The notes: a model not told the origin generated them from the sequence alone. A stretch of 31,549 nt of DNA from CBDBJK01 sp965206395 (GCA_965206395.1 CBDBJK010000011.1:1-31549), one strand, 5' to 3'; positions 22,846 through 31,549 are shown, counted from the stretch's first letter. A program made the numbers and translations.

Positions 22846-24579
22846 ATGCCGACATATGAAGAACTGAAAACAGAGGCTGACCAGCAATGGCAGGCTCTCG
22901 TCGATGGCGACAGGCCGTGGATCAGAATTGGCACGGCCATGTGCGGCCACGCCGCCGGAGCCTACCAGGTTCTTGTCGCGCTGAAAGCCGAGCTTGAGCG
23001 GCGGGATATAAGAGCCATCGTGGACGAGGTTGGCTGCCTGGGCATATGCTTCGCCGAGCCGTTGGTGGACATCCTGAAGCCAGGCGGCTCGCGTCTGTTC
23101 TTCAACAATGTCGCGCCAGAAGACGTGGCGGAGATTGTAGACTCTTATCTACTCAACGATAGAGTTCCCGCTGGCAAAGCAATCGGCTATCTAGGTGAGA
23201 CCGCGATTCAGGGCGTCTCTGACCTCAACGAGCTGCCTGGAATAAGGCTTCAACAGCGCATCGCCCTGCGCAACGCCGGAAACATCGCGTTCGACGACAT
23301 TCACCAGTATATCGCCAACGGAGGCTATGCCGGACTGAACAAAGCTCTGCACAGCATGGAAGCGCCCGAAGTCATCAAGGAGATGACTGACTCCGGCCTG
23401 CGAGGGCGCGGTGGAGCGGCGTTTCCTACGGGCGTGAAGTGGAGTTTCCTTGTAAACGCACCTGGGCCTCCCAAGTACATCCTGTGTAACTGCGAGGAAG
23501 GCGACCCCGGCGCGTATAACGACAAGGGCATCCTTGAGAGCGACCCATTCACGCTCATTGAGGGCATTGCCATCGCAGGATACGCTACCGGTTCGTCAAA
23601 CGGCTTCGTGTTCATACGGCATGGTCACGACGGGCCTATATCAAGGACAGAGCGCGCCATCGAACAGGCGTATGCGCTCGGACTGTTAGGCAAGAATATC
23701 CTTGGCTCGGAGTTCAGCTTCGAGGTCGAGGTATCGCTCACTGGCGAGTCCTACGTCTCTGGCGAGGAGACGGCGCTTATGGACGCCATCGAAGGCAAGC
23801 GCGCGCAGCCTCGGCCTCGTCCGCCATTCCCTGCGGCGTCGGGCGTCTGGGGCAAGCCAAGCAACATCAACAACGTCAAGACCCTTGCATACGCGCCGGA
23901 GATAATCTCGAAGGGCGCAGAGTGGTTCTCGTCCATCGGCGTGAACAGGAGCACAGGGACTGCAATCGCCTGCATCAACGGCAAAATCAAGTACCCTGGA
24001 CTTTACGAAGTGCCGATGGGAATGACTCTCGGCGAAGTAATCAACGACATCGGTGGAGGCGTGCCCGACGGCAAAAAGCTCAAACTCCTTCAAACAGGCG
24101 GCCCGCTGGGTGGCGTGCTTGGAGCCGACAGCATGGAGGTTCACATAGATTTCGATGAGATGCGAGCGGCAGGCGCAATCTTCGGCTCAGGCGGTATCAT
24201 CGTTGGAGACGAGGACACTTGCGCCGTTGACCTCACCCGCGTACTGGTGGCGTTTTGCCAGTATGAATCGTGTGGCAAATGCTTCCCGTGCCGTCTGGGA
24301 ATGGAGCACCTGCTGGAGATTATCGAGCGCATTGCGCGCTGCGAGAGCCGCCCGGGAGACATGGAGCTTATGCGCAACGTCGGCCAAACGATGGAGGCAA
24401 GCTCGCTGTGCGGTCACGGACAGCTAGGCTTTGGGCCAATCCGTTCGGCATTCACGCACTTCGAGGCCGACTTCATCGCTCATATCGAGGAAAAGCGCTG
24501 TCCTACCGGCAGTTGCCTTGGGCCGATGATTTCACCCAAGAACACCAGGCCTTACGCCCATGATTTCGTGCCGGGGTAG
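22846..24579 (+). CDS. nuoF: NADH-quinone oxidoreductase subunit F-like (NADH/FMN) protein
   Basis: A 577-aa NADH-oxidising flavoprotein. Residues 1-115 form an additional thioredoxin-like ferredoxin domain, with IGTAMCGHAAGA and VGCLGICFAEPLV. The NuoF core follows: RGRGGAAFPTGVKW (FMN/NADH site), ILCNCEEGDPGAYNDKG, GEETALMDAIEGKRAQPRPR and GVWGKPSNINNVKTL. The N3-type [4Fe-4S] ligands are Cys476, Cys479 and Cys482 (SCGKCFPC) and Cys522 (SSLCGHGQ). Such an N-terminal extension is usual for NuoF homologues of NAD-linked formate dehydrogenases and hydrogenases (HndC-like), not of complex I. The first Cys pair of the extension has only one Cys. The ATG at 22846 follows nuoE by 21 bases. Confidence 0.92.
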   Translation: MPTYEELKTEADQQWQALVDGDRPWIRIGTAMCGHAAGAYQVLVALKAELERRDIRAIVDEVGCLGICFAEPLVDILKPGGSRLFFNNVAPEDVAEIVDSYLLNDRVPAGKAIGYLGETAIQGVSDLNELPGIRLQQRIALRNAGNIAFDDIHQYIANGGYAGLNKALHSMEAPEVIKEMTDSGLRGRGGAAFPTGVKWSFLVNAPGPPKYILCNCEEGDPGAYNDKGILESDPFTLIEGIAIAGYATGSSNGFVFIRHGHDGPISRTERAIEQAYALGLLGKNILGSEFSFEVEVSLTGESYVSGEETALMDAIEGKRAQPRPRPPFPAASGVWGKPSNINNVKTLAYAPEIISKGAEWFSSIGVNRSTGTAIACINGKIKYPGLYEVPMGMTLGEVINDIGGGVPDGKKLKLLQTGGPLGGVLGADSMEVHIDFDEMRAAGAIFGSGGIIVGDEDTCAVDLTRVLVAFCQYESCGKCFPCRLGMEHLLEIIERIARCESRPGDMELMRNVGQTMEASSLCGHGQLGFGPIRSAFTHFEADFIAHIEEKRCPTGSCLGPMISPKNTRPYAHDFVPG

Positions 24580-24642
24580 GCAGGATTGATTTAACCTCCT
24601 GATTTTAGATAAATGGAAGTAAGAAAGCAGACCATCGTTACG

Positions 24643-24682
24643 ACCTCACCCCTGTCCCCTCTCCGTTCACGTAGAGAGGAGA
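24643..24682. repeat. Short C-rich intergenic hairpin repeat
   Basis: The sequence CCTCACCCCTGTCCCCTCTCC is followed by GTTCACGTA and GAGAGGAG, giving a small imperfect hairpin. It is related to the arm of the MITE-like repeat at 11165-11328, so it appears to be a dispersed repeat in the nuoF-nuoG spacer. Confidence 0.45.
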
Positions 24683-24787
24683 TTACTCAGTCTGCATCAG
24701 CGAAAGCAAGGTATCGCTTCCTTAGCTTTATCGAAGAACGCGGTCGCCTGAGCATGGGTGAACCGCCCTGGCAACATGGAGACTCAC

Positions 24788-27588
24788 ATGACGACAGTAG
24801 GTGAAATCACCATCACTATCGACGGCATCGAGGTCAAGACTCGGCCCGGCGCAACGATAATACAGGCCGCTATGGACGCTGGGATGTATATCCCGTACCT
24901 GTGTTACTACCCCGGCATGAAGCCTTACGGCGCGTGTCGCATGTGCGTCGTGACTGCCGAATCGAAGACTCCCGACGGCGAGTATCGCGCTCTGCCCGGC
25001 AGTCCCGCATCCTGCACGACGCCCGTTGCGGACGGCATGAGGGTCGTCACGAAATCGGACGGGATAGTGCAGCTTCGCAAAGGAATCATGGAGCTTTTGA
25101 TCGCGGAGCATCCGCACGGCTGCTTGAACTGCCATCGCATCGAGTTATGCGGCCCCTCGGACATCTGCCTCAGGCACGTCTCGGTCAACGACCGATGCGT
25201 CACATGCCCCAAGAACGAGCGGTGCGAGCTGAAGGACACGGTGCGCCATCTCGAAATGGAACTGGACACTCCGCTGACCTATAACAACCGCCACCTGCCC
25301 CTTGCGGTCAAAGACCCGTTCTGGGAGATGGACATGAACCTGTGCATCGTCTGCGCTCGCTGCGTGCGGGTGTGCGACGAGGTGCGGGGCGACGACGCGC
25401 TCACGCTGCTGGAAAGGTCTGGGCGCTCCCTCATCGGCACATCGCATGGAACGTCGCTTCTGGAATCGGGCTGCGAGTTCTGCGGCGCGTGCATAGACGT
25501 GTGCCCGACAGGTGCGCTGGTTGAGCGCGACAACAAGTGGGAGAAGGCCGTCGAAAAGATAACCAGCACGTGCCCTCATTGTCCCGTCGGCTGTCAGATG
25601 ACGCTCGAGATAAACAAGCGTAACCGCCTAATCAGGGCGATTCCAGACCATAATGCCGCCGCAAATCACGGTCAGGCGTGCTTCAAAGGCAAGTTCGGCC
25701 TGGACTTCGTGAATAATCGCCGCGAGCTTATCAAAAAGCCACTGGTCGGGCGCGATGGCGTGCAGCAAGAGGCCACGTGGCACGACGCGCTGGACGTGGT
25801 TGCCGAGCGGCTTGCCCAGTACAAGGGTGACCAGTTCGCGTTGATAGCATCCCCGCGAGGCACGAACGAAGACAACTATCTCGCGCAGAAGTTCGCCAGA
25901 ACAGTCATGGCGAGCAACAATGTGGACGTATCTTCCAACCTGCGCCCTGAGCTAACCCCGCCTCTCGGCGAGATACTGGGCCAACCTGCGGCTACCAACC
26001 CTATATGGGAGCTTGAGAACTCATCCTGCTTCCTCGTCGTGTCCAGCAACATGACCGAGGAGCAAAACGTCGCCGCAGTGCCCATCAAGAAGGCTGTCAA
26101 GACGGGCGCTTCTCTCATTGTCATCGACCAGCGGGAGACCGAGCTTACCCGCTACGCCAATATGTGGCTACGCCCTAATCCTGGGAGCGAAACAACCCTC
26201 ATCGGAGGGATGCTCCGTGTAATAATAGACGAATCCCTGGACGACCACGAGTTCGTGGCCGACTCATGTGAGAACCTGGACGACCTGAGAAACGCTTTGT
26301 GGGCCTTTGACCTGATAAAGATTGAACGTATCACGGGCATTCCTCAGTCGCAGATACAGGAAGCAGCCCGACTCTTTGCCTCGAACAAACCCGGCGCTAT
26401 CCTCTATGCGCTGGAAACACTGGTTCCCGAATTACGCGACGATTGCGTAAGGGCATTGGTAAATCTTGCCCTGATTACCGGCAACATCGGCAAGCCATCC
26501 ACCGGACTGTATCCCCTATTCACTGGGGCTAACGAGCAGGGGTCGAAGGACGTCGGTTGCTCGCCCGACCATCTGCCTGGGTATGCGTCGGTGTCCGATA
26601 GTAGAGCGGTGGAACGCTTCCAGAGGGCGTGGAAGGCCGACATACCATCGATAGAAGGTCTGGGCATAAAGGACATTGCAGACGCTATTCGTGAGGGCAA
26701 AGTGAAGGCGCTTCAGGTAATAGGCGATAGCCCCAACTTCACCAACGGAGAATTGGGGGACTTCATCGAGGCTCTCAAGGGATTGGACTTCTTGCTGGTG
26801 CAGGACACATTCCCAGGCGCGCTCACGGAGCTTGCAGACGTGGTTCTGCCATCAGCCACATTCGCCACAAAAGACGGGACATACACCAACATGGAGAGGC
26901 GAGTGCAACTCTTGCGTCCCGCGCTCGGCCCAAAGGGTGAAGAGGGAGGCTGACTGGCGAATCATATGCCAGATAGCCGGACGCATGGGCGCTCAAGGGT
27001 TCGATTACGAGAACGTCGAGGCTGTATTTGACGAGATAAAACGACCGTGTGCAAATATACGGCGGCATAACCTACGGTCGGCTACAGGCGGGAGGGTTTC
27101 AATGGCCGTGCCTTGCGGCGGATATGGCCGACACGCCTGTTTTGTACAGCGGCGGCATGGAGACGCACCGAGCAAAGCTGACCGTAATGAAACTGTCAGA
27201 GCCGCCCGCGCACGATAATGCCGACTATCCGTTTCTGCTGGCAAGAGGCCGTGTGCTTCACCAGCCGGGGCGCGACCTGCAAATCGAGAGCGTCGATTCG
27301 CGCAACAGTCTCAAGCGTGACGAGGTCATCGAGCTTCACGAAGAGGACGCCCGTGAGTTAGGCGTCTCTGAGGGCGAATGGGTCGAGGTCGTGCATTCGC
27401 AGGGGCGGATTCGAGGCGTTGTTCGGCTTTTCAACCCCCGGAGAGGGCTTATCTCGACGACATCTCTATTCGGCGAACTGATAACCGAGATTGAGGCCAG
27501 TGAGTCGCCCGACCCCATGATGAACGTGCCGGGGCTGCCTCTAACGCCCGCTCGCATCGAGAGGACAGTTGCCGCAGCTGCCGACTAA
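24788..27588 (+). pseudogene. Formate-dehydrogenase/NuoG-like molybdopterin oxidoreductase, two frameshifts
   Basis: One gene of about 930 codons, spread over three frames. The first (24788-26953) holds the N-terminal [2Fe-2S] domain (YLCYYPGMKPYGACRMCVV), a Cys-rich insert (HPHGCLNCHRIELC, then RCVTCPKNERC), two ferredoxin clusters (CIVCARCVRVC, CEFCGACIDVCPTG) and the molybdopterin-domain cluster (TCPHCPVGCQM). The Mo-ligand region of formate dehydrogenases (Cys/Sec-His) reads NNVDVSSNLRPELTP, so the catalytic pair is absent. The frame breaks near 26945 and again near 27036-27056. The C-terminal part (27049-27588, YGGITYGRLQAGGFQWPC onward) closes the molybdopterin fold. ATG 24788 has GGAG 6 bases upstream. 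It should be the large subunit with nuoE and nuoF. Confidence 0.85.
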
Positions 27589-27614
27589 TCGTTCTGAATC
27601 TTTTCGGAGAAGCC

Positions 27615-28453
27615 GTGACCTGCCAGAATTGCGGACACGAAAATTCATCTGAGGCCCGCTTTTGCGCCTCTTGCGGCAACCCATTGACAAGCAATGTGGT
27701 TCAGCCTGATTTGCGACAAACCGAGCGGGTTTCCGGCGACCTACAGCCACGGGACCTCGGCGACATAATAAGCGAGACCTATTACGTTTACAGAAATCAC
27801 TTCAAGCCCTTCCTGATCATCGCCAGCGTGCCACAGATCCCACTCATCGTTGCTTCTGTAAGCCTGACCCTGGTGCCATTCTATTCTCTCTGTTGGGCCT
27901 TTTACTCATTCCCCTGGCAGCGGGCGCGACAATCTACGCCGTCGTTCAGCAGCATCTAGTGCAGACGTTGGACGTTGGCAAATGCTTCAGCTATTCGTTG
28001 CAGGTGGTCGTGATGCTAATTCTGACCATCATCCTGATCGTGCTGGCTCTGGTAGCGTCGGTCATTCTCATGTTCATCCTAGTTGGCATACCGTTGTTCT
28101 TCTATTTTCTCATGATCTGGTTTTTCGCTCCGCACGCGATAATTATCGAGGGCAGAAACCCAATATCCGCCCTGGGACGAAGCCGCGAACTGGTATATGG
28201 AAGCTGGTGGCGAGTCTTCGGCATCGGTGTCGTCATCGTGCTCATCATCATAGGGCTGTCCGTGATCATCACCCTGATAGCCCTTGTACTCTCGTCGCTT
28301 TCACCTATCCTGGGAAGCATCGCTACCATCATAATGAGCACCATGCTGTTTCCCATAACGTACGTCGCGGGAACGCTGGTCTACATCGACATGCGAGTGA
28401 GGAAGGAAGGATACAACCTGGACGTGATGGCCTCGGAGACGCAACGCTCGTGA
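27615..28453 (+). pseudogene. Zinc-ribbon multi-pass membrane protein, apparent frameshift
   Basis: The frame from GTG 27615 (GGAG upstream) begins with a two-knuckle zinc ribbon (CQNCGHENSSEARFCASCGN), then a linker, a RDLGDIISETYYVYRNHFKP segment and the first membrane helix. At about 27890 the protein-like sequence changes frame and continues as LGLLLIPLAAGATIYAVVQQ to 28453, with four or five more strongly hydrophobic helices (for example ILVGIPLFFYFLMIWFFAPH). One lost or gained base near 27885-27895 explains the break. The intact protein would be about 280 aa, in the inner membrane with a cytoplasmic zinc ribbon. The function is unknown. It follows the NuoG-like gene by 26 bases and may be cotranscribed. 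Confidence 0.7.
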
Positions 28454-28564
28454 TTGACGCCAGCGCTCGGCTCTTCGTTCAAACCTCGATGATACTGCGC
28501 AAAGTTTGACTGAGTTGTCTATAAGAATTTCATAATCCACTGAGTATATCCAAGGAGCGTTATC

Positions 28565-29500
28565 ATGGCATTGTTGTTAGGAATTCACACCGGTCAGCAG
28601 GACTGCTCTTACGAAGACCTGCGACGAGTCTGGCGTCTGGCCGACTCGTCTGGCTTCTACTGGGTCTCTACATGGGATCATTTCTACGAACAGCCCACCA
28701 GGGATGGCAAGGGAGACTGTTTTGAAGGCATTGCCATAATGACGGCCCTGGCAGCGGAGACGACCAACGTCCGCGTCGGGTCGCTGGTGTTCGGCATGGG
28801 CTATCGTTATCCTGCTGTGCTTGCCAAGGCCGCCGCTACCATCGACCACGTTAGCAACGGACGACTGGAGCTTGGCCTCGGCGCTGGCTGGTACGAATTG
28901 GAGCACCGGACGTTCGGAATTCCCTTCCTGCCTGTAGGCGTGCGCATGGATGTCTTCGAGGAAGGTGTGCAGATAATCAAGGCGATGCTCTCCGAAGGCA
29001 ATGCCACTTTCGACGGCAAATACCATCAGGTGGAGGAAGCCAACTGCTATCCAATGCCTGTGCAGAGTCCGCCTCGCATCTGGATAGGTGGTCGTGGCGA
29101 AAAGTGAACACTTCGTATTGCCGCGCGATACGCCGACGGCTGGAACGTGCCTTACATATCTCCTGAGGACTTCCAACACAAGGCAGGGGTTTTGAATCAG
29201 TGGTGCGAGCGCGAAGACAGGAATCCCGACGAAATCGCCCGCTCCGTCAACGTCGGCTTCTGGATGGGAGCAACCGAGGCGGACGCGAAACGCGAGCGCG
29301 AACGCTATCAACAGCAATACGGGGAGCGAGCGGAAGAGCAAAGCGGAGGCCAGCTCTTTGGGACTGCCAGCCAAGCTGTCGAACGCATCGGCGAATATGT
29401 CGATGCAGGCGCTCAGGGCGTGAACATCGCCTTGCGCGCTCCCTTCGACTGGGACGCATTGCATGCCTTCGCAGAGGAAGTCCTTCCGGCGTTCAAGTAG
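28565..29500 (+). pseudogene. LLM class F420/flavin-dependent oxidoreductase with internal TGA
   Basis: One reading frame of 312 codons including an internal TGA at 29105-29107. The first 180 residues show the luciferase-like fold: LLLGIHTGQQDCSYEDL, ADSSGFYWVSTWDHF, RVGSLVFGMGYRYPAVLAK, and SNGRLELGLGAGWYELEH. After the stop the same frame goes on without a gap through TLRIAARYADGWNVPYIS to AFAEEVLPAFK. Relatives have Arg at the stop position, so a single C-to-T change (CGA to TGA) explains it. The start at 28565 has AAGGAGCG 7 bases ahead. TGA is used as a normal stop elsewhere in the window, so general recoding is unlikely. It is most likely a recent nonsense allele. Confidence 0.85.
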
Positions 29501-29668
29501 ACGGACGCTCTGATGCGTGCCTCACGCCTCAAATAATTCCATAATTGAAGCCATGCGGCCTATGACAAATCTTCTTGAGACAATCGATAAGACTGTAGAG
29601 TAACGACCGAAGGCCTAATCCAGAAGGGGCATGTTTATGCGATATCCGGTAGCCTACCGTCTCAGCCT

Positions 29669-30052
29669 ATGACACCCACCCCACCCCCACCCATCTCTGC
29701 CCGATCAGGCGTTTTGCAACTCGCCACTGTGGCGGTGCTGCTCACTTACTTATCGTTCACGACGGATTGGCGGTTTTGGATGACCGTGGAGGTGGCCGGC
29801 GCTCTCGCGTTTAGTGGCTCGGTGCGGGTCGTGTACGCGAGCACCACCCGACGCCTGCCGCTCAAAACGCTCGTAGAGACCTGGCTGCCGATGCTGCCAA
29901 TCCAACTCGCTGCATTCCTGGTGTTGTTCGGTGCCGGTCTCGCGTTCGCCGAGTATGGCAGTTCGATGATAGGCATCCTCCTGACTATTGCCGGGTACGG
30001 CACATTTTCCGCTCAGACAATTTTGAAGGTTGCGAGGAAGCTCACCCGTTAG
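29669..30052 (+). CDS. Small membrane protein, 127 aa
   Basis: I do not recognise the family. After a Pro-rich N-terminus (MTPTPPPP) there are about four hydrophobic segments: residues 15-30 (GVLQLATVAVLLTYLSF), 38-55, 77-95 (MLPIQLAAFLVLFGAGLAFA) and 98-118. A short basic tail closes it. There is no obvious ribosome binding site before the ATG at 29669. The 60 codons in the middle include a strongly basic loop (YASTTRRLPLKTLVE), so the topology may be N-in/C-in. It stands apart from its neighbours and could be a recent arrival. Existence as a gene is likely but not certain. Confidence 0.5.
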   Translation: MTPTPPPPISARSGVLQLATVAVLLTYLSFTTDWRFWMTVEVAGALAFSGSVRVVYASTTRRLPLKTLVETWLPMLPIQLAAFLVLFGAGLAFAEYGSSMIGILLTIAGYGTFSAQTILKVARKLTR

Positions 30053-30262
30053 TTCTCAGTGAAAGCATATGCGGGCGCCGAGGACGGTGAACTCATATCC
30101 GAAGAGCGCGTGACAGGAATCAACCAGTTTATGTTTGATGCGCTAGTTGAAGTTGCTGTGACCGCTGTATGTGTTCCGGTAACCTAATCACAGTAAGAGT
30201 GTCAAGTAGAGTCTTGCGTTTTTAAGATAAGAAGGGTACGCACAATCAGATTCAGTTCGACC
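30053..30262. other. Intergenic region between convergent genes, 210 bp
   Basis: No gene with a ribosome binding site, tRNA or strong terminator is visible. A 44-codon open stretch continues in frame after the TAG of the preceding gene, up to TAA at 30185-30187, but its length is compatible with chance. Confidence 0.35.
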
Positions 30263-31549
30263 TCATAAGCCTTGAAGGTCTGCGATTGTGCCGTCGATAT
30301 AGAGGATTCCCAGCGCGTTCACGACGCCGGACTCTATCTGGGTTCGCTGGGCCTCGTCGCTGCCCTCACACAGTTTGGCGAGCAATCCCTCGACTGATAT
30401 GCGACCGTCCATGAGCGAAACCATCCTGGCTACCAGGCTGCTGCATGGCAACCCTTCTCGATGGTTGGACGTGGTAAGGACGTGGCTCCACACGAATTCA
30501 CCCTCTGTAATTACCGGCTTCCACTCGACGTAAACGTCCAATGCAAGGCGAGGCACAGCGCGATAGAATGGGGTCTGAGTAATATCAGGGCTGGCGCTGA
30601 TAGAAATTAGCCTTGAGCGGCGCTCCTCACGCTTCGATTCCACTTCCTGAACGCCGGAGACGAACCCTGACGGCGGCACTCCGCGCTCCAACACCACTCG
30701 CTCATAGCCGCGTGGGGGCTGCCCTGCGACCGCGCTTATGAATGCTTGTCTTGGCGAGTGGTCGTCATCGGCGTCCACGAGGCGTCGAGCTTCCCAGAAG
30801 TAGGATTCGATCGTTCGGTTGCTGGAATAGAACAGCTTCGCCAGCTCACGGAAGTGATCGTATTCCTTCCGATACAGTTCCTCGTAAACGTGGCCTGCGG
30901 CGTCTCGCATACCGGGTTCCTTCAGCGCCGTCGTTACGTAGGCCGCAGCCAGAACACCTGACATGAGCGCCATGTGCACGCCGGAGGAGAAAAGAGGGTC
31001 TACGAAGCAGGCCGCATCGCCTACCAGGACGTAGCCGTCTCCCGCCATGCGCTCAGAGACGTAAGACCAGTCCTTGACGATAATAGGGTCGGAGCGCAGT
31101 TTAGCGTCACGCAGCATCCTTGCCGTATGGGGCGCTTGCGCAATCTGCTCCATGAAAAAGCGGCGTAAGCCCTTCTCACGGATTCCACGCTGACCCACGC
31201 GGCTATCCACGACAGTCCCAACACTCGCCGCGCCAGTGTGCAGGGGGATATTCCAAAACCAACCTTGCGGATAGGACTCTATAAAGAGGTTTGTTTCATC
31301 GGGCGCAGGCAAACACTGCGCGCCCTCGAAATAGCAGTAAACAGCCAGGTTCTGGAAAAAAGGGTCCCAGTGTCGCAATTGTAGCTTGCGTCCCAGGAGG
31401 CCAATCTGACCGCTCGCATCCACAACGAAACGGGCGTGAATCGTGCCTTCAATCTCGCCCTCCCCCTGGTAACTTACGCCAATCACCGCGCCGTCTTCAA
31501 AGAGGACATCAACGACGCTGCAACCCTCCCAGACATCAATGCCGTTTGC
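30263..31549 (-). CDS. FAD-dependent oxidoreductase, flavin-dependent-halogenase-like (5' end outside window)
   Basis: At least 428 aa; the frame is still open at the window edge, so the FAD-binding N-terminus (GxGxxG) is not included. Visible landmarks are VVDASGQIGLLGR, the WxWxIP-type motif WFWNIP (31244-31261), and GDAACFVDPLFSSGVHMAL, which closes the FAD site. WxWxIP is the signature used for flavin-dependent halogenases and their CmlS-like relatives, so halogenation or oxidation of a carrier-bound or small aromatic substrate is possible. The catalytic Lys of halogenases would be in the missing part. The C-terminal 100 residues are an additional small alpha-helical domain (SLMDGRISVEGLLAKLCEG). 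An NAD(P)/FAD geranylgeranyl-reductase-type enzyme is the main alternative. Confidence 0.78.
   Translation of the reverse strand, partial: ANGIDVWEGCSVVDVLFEDGAVIGVSYQGEGEIEGTIHARFVVDASGQIGLLGRKLQLRHWDPFFQNLAVYCYFEGAQCLPAPDETNLFIESYPQGWFWNIPLHTGAASVGTVVDSRVGQRGIREKGLRRFFMEQIAQAPHTARMLRDAKLRSDPIIVKDWSYVSERMAGDGYVLVGDAACFVDPLFSSGVHMALMSGVLAAAYVTTALKEPGMRDAAGHVYEELYRKEYDHFRELAKLFYSSNRTIESYFWEARRLVDADDDHSPRQAFISAVAGQPPRGYERVVLERGVPPSGFVSGVQEVESKREERRSRLISISASPDITQTPFYRAVPRLALDVYVEWKPVITEGEFVWSHVLTTSNHREGLPCSSLVARMVSLMDGRISVEGLLAKLCEGSDEAQRTQIESGVVNALGILYIDGTIADLQGL

Noticed and set aside
24613..24804. A 63-codon frame in the nuoF-nuoG spacer
   Set aside because: It overlaps the C-rich hairpin repeat and the start of the NuoG-like gene, and has no ribosome binding site or motif.
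29105..29107. TGA as selenocysteine or reassigned codon
   Set aside because: LLM enzymes have no selenocysteine at this place, Arg is expected, no SECIS-like hairpin was evident, and TGA ends several other genes in the window.
30059..30187. A 42-codon GTG-started frame continuing in frame after the TAG of the 127-aa membrane protein
   Set aside because: A 44-codon open stretch is not rare by chance, there is no ribosome binding site, and the residues show no recognisable motif.

Overview
The window looks like a piece of a Chloroflexota chromosome, most likely a Dehalococcoidia/SAR202-type lineage. This is an inference from gene content. There are four luciferase-like (LLM class) flavin/F420 oxidoreductase genes plus the remnant of a fifth. 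There is also a UbiD-UbiA-UbiX set, a NuoE/NuoF/formate-dehydrogenase-like gene set, a DinB-fold protein and an imidazolonepropionase-like amidohydrolase. Base composition is moderately GC-rich, and gene starts usually carry clear GGAGG-type ribosome binding sites, with TTG and GTG starts common. No rRNA, tRNA or CRISPR array was recognised.

Layout. 1-1.4 kb: an unknown 135-aa gene converging on a metallo-beta-lactamase-fold hydrolase, then a 55-aa glycine-rich membrane protein. 1.47-2.72 kb: an IS630-family element with TA flanks and a split transposase. 2.8-7.4 kb: three LLM oxidoreductases, a SAM methyltransferase lying between two copies of one LLM gene's 3' end, and a DinB-like protein. 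7.7-9.6 kb: a NYN-domain nuclease-like gene converging on a frameshifted amidohydrolase. 9.75-13.3 kb: purA with a strong terminator, a MITE-like inverted repeat, then the lysine-pathway pair asd-dapA on the minus strand. 13.5-14.5 kb: a small soluble unknown and two tandem paralogous small membrane proteins. 14.7-18.9 kb: a plus-strand run of a CinA-like/nucleotidylyltransferase fusion, ubiD, ubiA, a G-tract hairpin and ubiX, followed by a TPP-dependent decarboxylase subunit. 19.6-20.9 kb: a BglII/BstYI-type restriction endonuclease overlapping a DNA methyltransferase that has lost its N-terminus. 20.94-22.26 kb: the IS3-family element that removed it. 22.3-28.5 kb: nuoE-like, nuoF-like and formate-dehydrogenase/NuoG-like genes and a zinc-ribbon membrane protein. 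28.6-31.5 kb: an LLM gene with an internal stop, a small membrane protein, and the 3' part of a flavin-dependent halogenase-like gene running off the window.

How the genes fit together. asd and dapA encode consecutive steps of the aspartate-to-lysine/diaminopimelate pathway and are 2 bases apart. UbiX makes prenylated FMN for UbiD, and UbiA attaches the prenyl tail, so the trio is a quinone-biosynthesis block (ubiquinone-like, or the late futalosine menaquinone steps). The NuoE/F/G-like genes would form an NADH-linked iron-sulfur/flavin complex. However, the large subunit lacks the Cys/Sec-His pair of formate dehydrogenases, so formate is probably not its substrate.

A recurring theme is disruption. 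The amidohydrolase, the NuoG-like gene (twice) and the zinc-ribbon protein carry apparent frameshifts, one LLM gene has an in-frame TGA, and the modification methylase is decapitated by an IS. Either this genome is eroding or the assembly contains indel errors; read-level checks would decide. The most interesting items are the restriction enzyme left without an intact partner methylase, the active-site-less formate dehydrogenase homologue, the CinA-like/adenylyltransferase fusion, and the methyltransferase inserted between duplicated gene ends.
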